Shown: positions 41,874-52,000 of the stretch, piece by piece
Layout of the letters: each line of letters begins with the position of its first letter
How positions within the stretch are numbered: position 1 is the first letter of the stretch
From: Vibrio maritimus
Lineage (GTDB): Bacteria; Pseudomonadota; Gammaproteobacteria; Enterobacterales; Vibrionaceae
DNA: 64,000 bases
Direction of reading: 5' to 3'
Assembly: GCA_000755425.1 (NCBI GenBank)
Contig: BBMT01000003.1
Span: 186,001 to 250,000 of the forward strand
Position numbers and translations under genes: made by a program
The notes under the pieces: generated by a model
Told to the model about the DNA's origin: nothing
What the model saw: the letters and a program-made list of their open reading frames with translations, nothing else
Database searches by the model: none

Positions 41874-41904
41874 GCCCTGCTGTGAAAACAGCAGGGCGTT
41901 TTTT
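41780..41904 (+). ncRNA. Candidate small RNA ending in a strong terminator
   Basis: A perfect 10-bp hairpin, GCCCTGCTGT/ACAGCAGGGC with loop GAAA (41874-41897), followed by GTTTTTT, stands on the plus strand where no plus-strand gene lies upstream. Before it is a C/A-rich single-stranded stretch (AACCACACACACATCC), typical of Hfq-dependent seed regions. The 5' end is a guess. It ends 8 bases from the 3' end of the convergent tfoX-like gene. Alternatively the hairpin may end a spurious or antisense transcript. Confidence 0.4.
41874..41904 (+). terminator. Strong rho-independent terminator (plus strand)
   Basis: Stem at 41874-41883 and 41888-41897, GAAA loop, T6 run. On the minus strand the same hairpin lacks a T tract, so the direction is plus. 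Confidence 0.88.
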
Positions 41905-41911
41905 ATTTTGG

Positions 41912-42529
41912 TTAATGCACTAGGTAGTCACAACCAGCTTGATGGGTCAGCGTTTGACGTTGCGGTTCTGGAAGAATAGTCCAATGAATCCCTTCTAATG
42001 CCCCCGCTAGGCAAAACAATAGGTTCACACCAGGGTGCTTATCCTGACTTACACAAACCGCTTTGAAGGCGTTGACTGGACCGTGTTCTCTGAGTTCGTC
42101 GATGGAATGTATCCCCGCTTTGCGCAGCATACGCTCGGTTTTGTACTGCATGTTGGGAAGATCTTTGATTCGCGTTGGTGTCTCTTTGCGTATTTTCTCT
42201 TTTAGTCCTGCACTCCAGACTTCTTCACACAATGTTGCCACTTGTTTTTGACTGTGCGCGACGGTTTCAGGAAGCGAGTAGTAGTTCGATAAGCTAGGGT
42301 AGTTGCGTGAATGGGCGCGCCAGTTAAACTCATACGGCGTGCACCCCAGTGCTTTAAACTCGTCCTTCAAACTTGAGCTGCTTGCCCTAAGGTAGATATC
42401 GTTGCCCTTTATTAGTGCAAACATGATCCCACCAGAAAGCACCCCTTTTCCTCCAAAAACAGAACGAATGCTAATGTCGTCCAGTTTGGTATGAGCTTCG
42501 ATAGACTCTACAAAGGTTTCCAACATCAT
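41912..42529 (-). CDS. TfoX/Sxy family protein
   Basis: 205 residues, intact. N-terminal TfoX domain (SIRSVFGGKGVLSGGIMFALI, NDIYLRA) and C-terminal TfoX domain (IKDLPNMQYKTERMLRKAGI, SIDELREHGPVNAFKAV). This two-domain form is that of the Vibrio regulators TfoX and TfoY. TfoX activates natural competence in response to chitin; TfoY affects motility and defence. I cannot separate the two by sequence alone. AAGGAG lies upstream of the start. The upstream region holds no recognised c-di-GMP riboswitch, which weakly favours TfoX. Confidence 0.88.
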   Translation of the reverse strand: MMLETFVESIEAHTKLDDISIRSVFGGKGVLSGGIMFALIKGNDIYLRASSSSLKDEFKALGCTPYEFNWRAHSRNYPSLSNYYSLPETVAHSQKQVATLCEEVWSAGLKEKIRKETPTRIKDLPNMQYKTERMLRKAGIHSIDELREHGPVNAFKAVCVSQDKHPGVNLLFCLAGALEGIHWTILPEPQRQTLTHQAGCDYLVH

Positions 42530-42757
42530 ATCTCTCTCCTTGAAATGTAATTAGCGTCCTCAAATGACAGCTAGCAAACTAAAACTGTGATACGTCTTGC
42601 ATTAAGTGTTCCAACTTTACGTGTGGTTGCATGTTTTTGAGAGATTTGTGGTTGATCAAATTAGATTCTGAGGTGAAGCGAAGGCAAATTGTTCTACTTT
42701 CTCAGTAAATTACCGTTTCATAACGTATAATTTTGCACGTTATATAGGAGAAATTTG

Positions 42758-43075
42758 ATGCAGCTAGGGAATTTACTTGCCAATGTCCCAGACCAATTAC
42801 CGAATGAGTTATTCGAAGACATTATTGTTACGCCCAATATTCGAGTAGAGAGGATTCTTTCGGATGGACACTCTACACCTGAGGGCGAATGGTATGACCA
42901 AAATGAAAACGAATGGGTCGCCGTGGTACAAGGTCAAGGTGTGCTGGAATACGAAGATGGACGAACCGTCACTCTTAATATTGGTGATTATGTCAACATC
43001 CCGGCTCACGTTAAACATCGCGTTAAATCGACAAAACAGGGTTCGACTACGGTCTGGCTAGCTATCTTTTATTGA
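42758..43075 (+). CDS. Cupin-fold protein
   Basis: 105 residues. One conserved cupin barrel: EWVAVVQGQGVLEYEDGRTV and GDYVNIPAHVKHRV contain the metal-binding histidines typical of cupin motif 2. Start ATG at 42758 with AGGAG upstream. The substrate is unknown. It is followed by a lipoprotein gene after 7 bases. Confidence 0.85.
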   Translation: MQLGNLLANVPDQLPNELFEDIIVTPNIRVERILSDGHSTPEGEWYDQNENEWVAVVQGQGVLEYEDGRTVTLNIGDYVNIPAHVKHRVKSTKQGSTTVWLAIFY

Positions 43076-43082
43076 GGGACGA

Positions 43083-43757
43083 ATGATGAGATTAGTGCTT
43101 TTTACTTTAACAGTTGCTTTGTTTGCCCTTGCCGGGTGTTCTTCATCTGAAAATGCTCAAACATCCCAATTCAAAACCTACAGCGATTTCTCCCCCGGTC
43201 CCGAGGGCGGTGTAGACCTAGTTTGGGCAAGGGAGGACATAGTGACAACTCAGCAGCTGAGAGATATTTTATCGCAATATGATAGCGTGGTGCTGGATAG
43301 AGTGTATGTTGTTGTCAATGAAACCGAACTCAATGACAATGAAATTGCTGAGCTCACCGAACACTTATTAACGCAGTTAAAGAGTAAGCTCAGTGATTAC
43401 AAATCAATCGCGGACAAGCCTTCCTCAACAACGTTGCGTGTCAGTATTGCGATAAGCAATGTTCAAACTCCTAATCCCATTTTAGCCGTCACAAGCAGTG
43501 TATTGCCTGTAGGCCTCGGTATTTCGACGATCTCTAAAATCACGACAGGCGAACACACCAATGTTGGTAAAGCGACGATTGAACTTCTGGTCTCAGACTC
43601 GATGACAGATGAGCCTATTATCGCAGCTATAGACTCACGTACTGGCAACAAAGATTTTACGACTATGATAGACTCCCTCGATGATGCGAAAGATGCGATC
43701 AACTGGTGGGTTGAACGCCTAGGAGATACGCTAGTTGCCGCTGGCGAAGAAAGGTAA
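43083..43757 (+). CDS. DUF3313-like lipoprotein
   Basis: 224 residues. Lipobox ALAGC with Cys at residue 19. The segment VVLDRVYVVVNETELNDNEI, then LRVSIAISNVQTPNP and GKATIELLVSDSMTDEPI, resembles the DUF3313 lipoprotein group, though the match is by eye. GAGGG precedes the start. Probably in one operon with the cupin gene and the DUF3820 gene that follows. Confidence 0.7.
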   Translation: MMRLVLFTLTVALFALAGCSSSENAQTSQFKTYSDFSPGPEGGVDLVWAREDIVTTQQLRDILSQYDSVVLDRVYVVVNETELNDNEIAELTEHLLTQLKSKLSDYKSIADKPSSTTLRVSIAISNVQTPNPILAVTSSVLPVGLGISTISKITTGEHTNVGKATIELLVSDSMTDEPIIAAIDSRTGNKDFTTMIDSLDDAKDAINWWVERLGDTLVAAGEER

Positions 43758-43761
43758 AACA

Positions 43762-43977
43762 GTGTTAGAAAAAGAAAATTTGGTGAAACTCGCGCGAATG
43801 CAGATGCCTTTTGGTAAATATGCTGGGCGAGTTTTGATTGATCTTCCGGAAGAATATTTACTCTGGTTTGACAAGAAAGGCTTTCCCAATGGTGAGCTAG
43901 GTGACTTGTTGAAACTCTGCCTAGCCCTAAAGATTGAGGGGCTTGATAGTGTGGTTAAGCCCTTAAAGCGTATGTAA
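43762..43977 (+). CDS. DUF3820 family protein
   Basis: 71 residues from the GTG at 43762, which has AAGG 7 bases upstream. The family core MPFGKYAGRVLIDLPEEYLL and FPNGELGDLL is clear. DUF3820 proteins are small and cytosolic, with no assigned function. The gene follows the lipoprotein stop after four bases. Confidence 0.87.
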   Translation: MLEKENLVKLARMQMPFGKYAGRVLIDLPEEYLLWFDKKGFPNGELGDLLKLCLALKIEGLDSVVKPLKRM

Positions 43978-44019
43978 CCTACTGAATCAATGCCATTTAT
44001 TTAAGTAAACAGACTGTCT

Positions 44020-44261
44020 ATGAATTTTGATATTAATACACTGAAGCACCACCAACTTGTCGAAGACGGCCCTCTAGAGGCTGCTACATTCATCAGCCAG
44101 CCAAAGGAAGTCAGCAAGATGACAAAGCGGTTCTGGCTGAGCGTCAAGCGTTGGAAGAAATGGGGTTTAAAGTAATGCAGGTTCAAGCCAAAGGTGGAAC
44201 TACTACGTTTGCCGAGGCGATGCAAAAATTCGCGAAAAAGACCGGGCACCAATCCAAGTAA
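44020..44261 (+). CDS. Small protein, about 80 residues (frameshifted)
   Basis: MNFDINTLKHHQLVEDGPLE, then AATFISQPKG, and after a one-base break near 44107 (one G missing) SQQDDKAVLAERQALEEMGF, then KVMQVQAKGG and TFAEAMQKFAKKTGHQSK to the stop. The charged helical C-terminus and clean repair support a real gene. Its ribosome-binding site is weak. Function unknown. It is masked by a longer but spurious frame on the other strand. Confidence 0.6.
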
Positions 44262-44324
44262 TAATCGGTTGTGTCTTGTCTCACGGTTCTTTCCCTCTTT
44301 CAATACCCTTCAGAATTCGAGTAC

Positions 44325-44351
44325 AAGAGTTAGCCTATTGGGCTAACTCTT
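44325..44351 (+). terminator. Terminator-like hairpin without T tract
   Basis: AAGAGTTAGCC (44325-44335) pairs with GGCTAACTCTT (44341-44351), 11-bp stem, 5-base loop. No T run follows, so its role is uncertain; it lies after the small gene ending at 44261. Confidence 0.45.
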
Positions 44352-44484
44352 CGAATCTCTATGCGATTTAATCAGTGTTACTCGACAGTTGAATGAGGTC
44401 GTTTTGAATGCCCATTTATCTTACCGCCCTATAGATATGTTGCACTTGTCACAATTTTATAAAATCTAGACATGTTGCTATTAG

Positions 44485-44510
44485 AAAACTATCAACATTG
44501 ATAGTTTTTT
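44485..44510 (+). terminator. Rho-independent terminator or attenuator
   Basis: AAAACTATCAA/TTGATAGTTTT with a 2-base centre, followed by further T's. It lies about 55 bases ahead of the lipoprotein start, so it could end an upstream transcript or act in the lipoprotein leader. Confidence 0.6.
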
Positions 44511-44563
44511 ATCCTGACCCTCCTCTTATTCTTTTCGTGTCTCAGCAAACGAAAGGAATCGAT

Positions 44564-44944
44564 ATGAAACCATCCATTTTCGCCTTAAGTACAGGTTTGC
44601 TCTGTTTAAACCTTGTAGGGTGCAACAGTAGCGATGATACATCTAATGGCTCAAGCGATGACGGTGGATTCGCGGTTAATGATACCGCAGAAGATCCATT
44701 TGCAAACGCGATTACCGTATCTCCCGATGACTTCATTACCAATAGAGAAACAGTACTAATTCGAACCTTCTACGACGAATTTGGTAACGAGCAACAACAA
44801 GATTTTAAGGTTATTGAAGTTAAGGAAAATGAAGTTATTGCAATAGAAACTGCAGGTGCACCTACAGAGATTACGATTGGCCGGAGTAATGACTCTTCAT
44901 TGGCTACTTATGTTGAAGTAACTGGAAAACTAATCATTAGATAG
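44564..44944 (+). CDS. Small lipoprotein paired with a beta-helix protein
   Basis: 126 residues from the ATG at 44564, with AAAGGA upstream. Lipobox NLVGC, then NSSDDTSNGSSDDGG, a low-complexity acidic linker. The rest is a small beta-rich domain (SPDDFITNRETVLIRTFYDE, EVTGKLIIR). Eleven bases separate it from the next gene. The same order of lipoprotein then beta-helix protein occurs at 15173-12689. Function unknown. Confidence 0.72.
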   Translation: MKPSIFALSTGLLCLNLVGCNSSDDTSNGSSDDGGFAVNDTAEDPFANAITVSPDDFITNRETVLIRTFYDEFGNEQQQDFKVIEVKENEVIAIETAGAPTEITIGRSNDSSLATYVEVTGKLIIR

Positions 44945-44955
44945 GGACATTTATT

Positions 44956-45801
44956 ATGAAAAAGTTCACATTAGCGCTGCCACTACTGGCTCTTAGCTCT
45001 TTATATTCTTATGCCAATGACGCCATTCTTAACGTCGAAGGCTCAATTCAGATTAATGGCCGTACCGTCATCAATAGTGATGGTCAATGGGCTGCTTACA
45101 CAACAGAGATTGAAGTTGACTGTAGTGAAAACAAAAGTGCTCTTCGAGATAAGTTTGATCAAGGGTACAGCAACCTGAGAATCAGTGCGGGAGATTGCTA
45201 TGCGCCGCGTTGGTATGAAGAGTTGTCCGTGACGTTCATCGGGGCTACTGATGCAGCTGAAGGTCTAGTGTCGATTAGTCGAATGCCTGAGGATCCTTAT
45301 GATTACGATGGAGATATTCTCGATGCTTCATCATTACTTGATGTAGGTATTGGGGCTTTTTTGTATATACGAGGTGTTAACATTGTTGATAATACCTTAT
45401 CGGAAACAGGTTATAGCACCGTCAATGGTGAGTTGAACTCGACGATTTACTTGCGGGACGTAAGCGTCACGACCAATCAGGCTGAGTGTATTTTTGGTGA
45501 GGGTAACAGTCTTTATCTCAGAGATAGCACGCTTAGCGGTTGTAGCAGTACCGCTATTAGAGCAGAGAACAACGCGAACATTAAAATGAAGCGTTCGACT
45601 ATCTCGGACGGGGAAATTGCTTTAGGGCTTATTTCTACTCTAGCGGGTTCCGACAACACTATTAGCAACGTTGACCTTCATCTCAGCGAAAACAGCTACG
45701 CCGTATTTGAAAATGAGATCACCTCGATAGGCTCGGTGGTGTGTTACGACAATTCAGTTGCTCGCAGTTGGAGTGGCGAAGGTGTCAACTATTGCCAATA
45801 G
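44956..45801 (+). CDS. Exported beta-helix-type surface protein
   Basis: 281 residues, intact. Signal peptide ending SYAND. The motif EIEVDCSENKSALRDKFDQG matches the site where the paralogue at 12689-13878 has its stop codon. Short strand-turn repeats follow (GELNSTIYLRDVSVTTNQAE, NSLYLRDSTLSGCSSTAIRA, NANIKMKRSTISDGE), as in right-handed beta-helices. A terminator lies just after. Likely extracellular or surface-bound; function unknown. Confidence 0.76.
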   Translation: MKKFTLALPLLALSSLYSYANDAILNVEGSIQINGRTVINSDGQWAAYTTEIEVDCSENKSALRDKFDQGYSNLRISAGDCYAPRWYEELSVTFIGATDAAEGLVSISRMPEDPYDYDGDILDASSLLDVGIGAFLYIRGVNIVDNTLSETGYSTVNGELNSTIYLRDVSVTTNQAECIFGEGNSLYLRDSTLSGCSSTAIRAENNANIKMKRSTISDGEIALGLISTLAGSDNTISNVDLHLSENSYAVFENEITSIGSVVCYDNSVARSWSGEGVNYCQ

Positions 45802-45837
45802 GCTCGACTGCATGCCGACGAGAAATTAATGTTAAGC

Positions 45838-45899
45838 AGCACTCAACCATATTGTACCTTCCGATATTGGCTCTATTTGGTCGAGTGCTCTTTTCTTTT
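45838..45899 (+). terminator. Terminator after beta-helix gene
   Basis: AGCACTC-A-ACCA (from 45838) pairs with TGGT-C-GAGTGCT (to 45889) with one mismatch, a long loop, and CTTTTCTTTTA after. Confidence 0.6.
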
Positions 45900-46006
45900 A
45901 TTTGAGAAATAACCTATTTCTACGATTTTTATGGCACTTTTCACCACGCTCCGTTCTGTAAATACTATCTTTATATGAAAGACTTAGTATCAAGTGGAGA
46001 CCAAAG

Positions 46007-49000
46007 ATGGTGCCAGTGCTTTATGTTCAGATGGGTGATGTGGTTTGGAAGGTGTTCCCCAACGGGACGTGGGAGCGCGTCGCACCCGATGAGCCTCTAT
46101 TGCAGGGCGTTCAGATCGTTAATCAACATCGTTGAACTGGGGGATCAAGGCTCGCTATCTTCAGAGCAAGTTACCGCGATTGAAAAAGCGCTGTCTGAAA
46201 CGCTAAACGACCTTACAAGTAATATTGCCAACCAACAAGGTCAAGTCGATGCAAGCTCTAGCGGGAGTAGCGATAGTGCCGGGTTTGTAGCATCAATTAA
46301 AGCTACATTAGATGAGACAATAGCTCGCGCTGGATTTGATACGCGTCCAAGTTCGGAACTAGGAGCGGAGCAAACTCCAGAGCAGCCTTCACTTGCTATC
46401 CTCTCTGAACAAGCCAAATTAACTGTCGACATCCTAGATGGCGGCGACGGCTATGAAAACCAATTCGAAGTGCCTAGTGTCGTTATCCAAGGGACGGCAA
46501 CGGATGTGCGTGATGGACGCACCGTGTTTATTACAGTTACCGATCAAGATGGGAATACCATTGAGGTGCAATCCATCACAAATAATCAAGTCTATTCGGT
46601 CTCTGATGTTGACCTCTCGTCATTAGTTGAGGGACCTTTGATTGTCGATGCCATTATTTCTGATGATTTTGGCAACACTATTACTGCTCAAGATACGACG
46701 ATTAAAGACACGTTAGCCACTATAGGTGTTGAATTGGACGGATTTGGAGATGATTTTGTTAATGCAGACGAATCTCCCAGAGAAGCATTTATTGGTAGCA
46801 CTGAGTTTGTAGAACCCGGGCAAACCATCAACTGGGTGGTTACTGATGAACTCGGTGGCATGGTATCAGGTGGATCGTTGGTCACCGAATCTGGCCTCTG
46901 GAGCATTTCTAACCTTGATGTGTCGGGACTCTCTGATGGTGTGCTTACGATTGAAGCTACCACAATAGACGTTGCTGGAAACCCAGCAGTTGCCACGGAT
47001 ACTATTGTCAAAGATACCAAAGCAGACATCACTGTACAGTTTGAAGATGTCGACGGCGTTTTAAATGAATTTGAATTATCGGGAACAACGTTGTCAGGAA
47101 CAGTGACCGATGTTGAAGATGGTCAAAACGTGAATATCACCATATCGGGTAGCCAAGGTGAACCAATACGTTTGACTACAACCGTGGTTAATGGTGGTTG
47201 GACAATACCTGATATTGACTTATCAAGGTTTGAGGATGGTGAACTATCGGTAACTGCGACCACAGTAGACATCGCAGGAAATCCTGCAATGGCGACAGAC
47301 ACTTCCTTGATAAATACTGTTAAGCCATCCATCGATATTGATACCTTGCAAGGGTTTAACATTCTCGCTTTTCGAAGCGGTATTTTAACTAGCTTACAAG
47401 GCACAACAAATCTTGTAGAAGAAGGTCTTCCTGTTACTGTTGTAGTCAGTGACGGGGTTTCTACTCTTGAATTTCAAAGCGCAGTTGGAGCCAATGGCGA
47501 CTGGCTTGTCAGTGATATAGACGTTTCTCGCTTGGATCTTTCTGCTGAGTGGACTCTAGATGCCAAAGTCACCAATGCGGTAGGTAATTCAGCCATAGAT
47601 GACATGCCTACGATAGTGTTACCTGAGTCGGTGGCGTTCAGTGATACAGTGATTGGTATTTTCGGCAATCAAGAGAAAGAATCTGATGTCAGAATTCAAG
47701 ATGCTGAATTTGTGTTTTTTGCTGAGCAGTCGTTAGTTAATGAGCTTACATCCAATGGTCTTTCTATCACGGTTGCAGTATCTGATTATCGCGTTATAGG
47801 GACTCGAAGTGATGGTGAGGTCGTCTTTGAAGCAAATTTGAACGGCGCTCAGGTTGATGTGGCGTTTAAGCAAGTTATCGACCAATCTCCAGATATAAAC
47901 TCGGTGCAGACCGCACTTCTGATTCAAGGTACCCAAACCGATGCGGACGGCACCACAGAAGTTGTCATAGGGCACTTACCGATTAACATTGCTGACATTG
48001 AGCCACTAATATTTGATGATTTTGCCTTTATGACAGAGGGGGAAGTGAAGTCTGGCAATGTGTTGAACAATGATATAGACCTAGATGGACAATTGATCGT
48101 TTCTAAGGTGATTGTGGATGGTAGAGAGTATTCAGTGTCAGGCAGCACGCCTACCTTGATTCCGCTAACCGGGGGCAGTCTAAGCATGTTTGCCAACGGT
48201 CATTACAATTTTGCGGCCGATCGAAACTTAGATAATTCTGCTGGAAGGCAGATAGTTAGCTTTGACTATATAGCGGGCGATCAAGAGAATGACTTTGGGC
48301 AAGGTACTGCGACGATATTTATCGATGATGGCGAGGCCGGGAGTGTCGAATCTAGCAGTTATCAATATACCGAGCCCGATAGCAATCAAAGTCCACAAAC
48401 GTTTGAAACCACCTTTTTAGTGTCTCCAGGCTCCGACAACCCTGATCCTGAAAGTCTCTATTTCTCGACTTCTACACTTAACGTGCTCGATAGTTTAGGG
48501 TTAACCAGCGGTGCCAGTGTAGTTCCTCTTACCTATCAGCTAAATGATGCCGGGAATACGATTACCGCATCAGTTAATGGTACAACGGTGTTTACGCTGG
48601 GCTTATCGGGGCAAGTAACAACGACAGACCCAACTTCTGTGACTGGTAAGCTGACCATTGTGCAAGACAGACCGCTCAATCAGCCAAATAGAAACGACCT
48701 AGTAAAACTACCGCTACTTATTGGTGGTACAGACACCGATGGAACTGAACTTGAACAAGGTGAATTCACATTAATTATTGCTGATGGTTCTGACCCGATA
48801 CTGACTGGTATATCGAGTGCAGCGGTATCAGAATCGGATCTTTCTATCAGTGCTTCAGTTACCGATACAGGTCAGTTCCGCGTCGCGTTAGGTGCAGATG
48901 ATCTTGATACTAATCTCTCTCTCAACCCTTCGTTATTTTTTGATATCCCAGACCAGCCGCAAGTATATAGCCATGGTCAACTTATTACGTATACCATCGA

Positions 49001-52000
49001 TGCAACAGGCGCGATCCTGACTGGTAATATTTTAGATGAAAGTGACAACAAGATACCTGTATTTGAAATCAGTTTTATCCAACCAAGTGCGGATGTAGGA
49101 GGAGACGTCACTTACACCTTTGAGCTAATGCAAAATCTCGATAACACCAGCGACCCACTAGACATTCCTTTTTTCGTCACCGCTAGAGATTCAGATGGTG
49201 ATGAAGCGCAGTTAACACTGAATGTGAGCGTGTCTGACTCGGGTAACGCAACGATATCCGCAACAACACTGACGGTAACAGAACTCCCGGAAAAACCGAC
49301 TGTAGAGGAAAGCAACACAGATACCTCTAGCATCTCGATCACTGCAGCACAAGATGACTTAGTCGCTATCGACCTAGCAATAACGGCTGCAAGCAAAGTG
49401 TTTGATAGTTCAGGTAATGCTATTACGAGTAATGGCCTAGATGTCTTTTGGCGAAACAATGGTGACAACAGTTTTGATGCCGTTGATGAAAATGGCATGG
49501 TGGTATTTCGAGTAGTATTGCCTTCGGAAATCGATATTGCCAGTTCCACAAGTCAATCTGTTGATATTAGCGTAAGGCTTTTCAAAGAAATCGATCACGG
49601 CAGTACAGGAGATCTAGATGAGCTTTCCATAACGTTACCTATTGTAGTCACTGACTTAGATGGTACTCAGACCCAGCAAGATTCAACCTTGACCATATTA
49701 GACGGTCTCGATCCATCTATTGAAACCAACTCTTTGTCAGTAGCAGAAGCGAATTTGGAAGCGACAGGCGAAGTTGAGGTCATTCAATCGAACACTTTAA
49801 CCTTTGTTCGTGGCTCCGATTCGGTAGCCTCCGTCGATATCAATGTTAGTGATTTTGGCAGCTATCAAAGCGGGGGCGAAGCGATTGTGTTGGCCGAACG
49901 TGATATTGATGGTTGGTTTATTGGTACTACGCAAAATACCAACCAAGAAGTGTTTCGTTTGCGTTTGAATGTTGATGGCTCTGCAGAGTTTTTGCTGTTC
50001 AAGTCATTAGACCACCCGACAGGTGATGGCGCGAACCTGTTGAATCTGCAGTTTCCAGTAGTAGCGACGGATAAGGACGGTGATACCTCGACACCGACCA
50101 TACTAACGGTTGAAGTAACCGATGATATTCCGACCTCTGGTGCACCACAGACACTCGAAATTACCGAAGGAGATAGTTTTAGCGGTAACCTCCTGAGTGC
50201 GACGCGTATAGGGGTTGATGGCGGTTCGATCACTAAAGTTCGTTATGAGGAGGTCGACTATGATTTCAGCTCGAGTGATCCGATTACCATTAATCTTACC
50301 TATCGTGAAGACACCAATTCAATCTACGGCACATTGGAGTTAAAGTCAGACGGTAGCTACACCATCACAACCATTGACAACGTGGATGCGAATCCTGCTC
50401 TACTCGACAGTATTTCATTCACCGTCACTGATGGTGATGGTGATACCGTTACTAATCAAGCAAACTTAATTTTGGATGACACGCAGGGCTTTATCCGCGT
50501 CGAGAATACCGAAATTCGTGAAGATGAACTTGCGACTATCGATATCAAAGTGTTTGTGGGGGATATTGATCAAGGGGAGAATGTTACCGAGATTACTATT
50601 TCTAATCTGCAAGGTGGGACGCTCTATTACAACAATGTTGCCTTAGTGCCTGATGCTGGAGGCACAGTCAGTATAAACGACGTTCAGTTCGTTCAGCTAG
50701 CTGGACAAGAATATTTCGCCCCTGTACTTCCCATCACCTACCTACCGAAGCTCAATGAGTCGAATACGACGCTCACCGCTAATGTTGTCGCTCTAAGTGT
50801 TGGTGCGACGATAAGCAGAACTGGCTTAGCGGATGAAATTGTTGATAGCGAAACGCTGCAAGTGTCTGTGTTGCCCGTTGCCGATTCTCCAGAGTGGGGG
50901 AGCTCTCAGCTTGAATACGCATTAACTGAAGATATTGACCGCACTTTTCCACTTGAGATTGACGCGTTGTTGGTCGATACCGATGGCTCCGAGTCACTCA
51001 GCTACCAAATCACCAATATACCCAGCGGTATTACCATAAAGCTTAATGGCAATAATATTGTAGAAGGCAAATCTTATACCCAAGGCCAACTCGACCAGAT
51101 GACGGTTACAGTGAAGAAAAACCTTGCTGGTGAGTTTAGTTTCGAGCTTAAAGCTATTGCTACAGAGAAGGGCAGTGATTTGCGCAAAGTTCAGATAAAA
51201 CGGCCGATATTAGCACGCCGGTCGTGATTAAAGTGTCGCCTGATGCCGATACGCCAGAGCTGTCGGTTCGTGACATTCGAGGGCTTGAAGACGTCAACAT
51301 CAATTTGAATGACGCGATTTTGGCAGTTTAACGGATACCGATGGCTCGGAATCGTTGTTTTATGACATTGAAGTGCAAGATGGATGGTCATTTACAGGAA
51401 CAGGCTTTGTGCAAACCGGAGTCAACACTTATCGGGTTGAATCGACGCGATAGCCTATGGCAGCGTGCTGTTAACACCAAAGCCTGACATTAGTTCCGTG
51501 ACTGAGAGCTTGTTTATTAAAGTGTCAGCAGTTTCTGTTGAGTCCACGATTGATGGTTTAATACCGGTAAACCAAGAAGCTAGCAGCGCAGAGAAAACCA
51601 TCAACATTACTTTAAAAGGAGTAGTGGATGAACCCATTGCTCAGGATGGCGGCAATGGTCATTGGCAGTATGATGCAGCCAATAAAACCATAGAAACCGC
51701 GGCGTCGTTCTACGAAGATGGTTTAGTGCCACTCGACTTTCTGTTTGTGACTTCTGATGATGATGTATCAGAATCTTTAAATATCCTCATTACCAATGTA
51801 CCGGATGACATCGAGATAGTTGACAGTAGTGGTCAAATTGTTGCGCTGACAATAGCCGACCTTGACCCAGTTACGGGGCCAGTCTATCAGGTCATTAATG
51901 CAGAGTTAGCGACTCTGTTTGTCAAACCCAAATTAGACTTTAGTGGCCGAATTACCTTTGATGCCAATGTGGTTTCGACAGAACCCGATGGCGATAGTGG

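Noticed and set aside
42530..42757. Possible c-di-GMP riboswitch or CRP site upstream of the tfoX-like gene
   Set aside because: No GEMM-like core is visible, and the CRP match TGTGATACGTCTTGCA has only one good half-site.
44001..44303. 100-residue minus-strand frame
   Set aside because: It is the shadow of a frameshifted plus-strand gene at 44020-44261, which gives a more natural protein.
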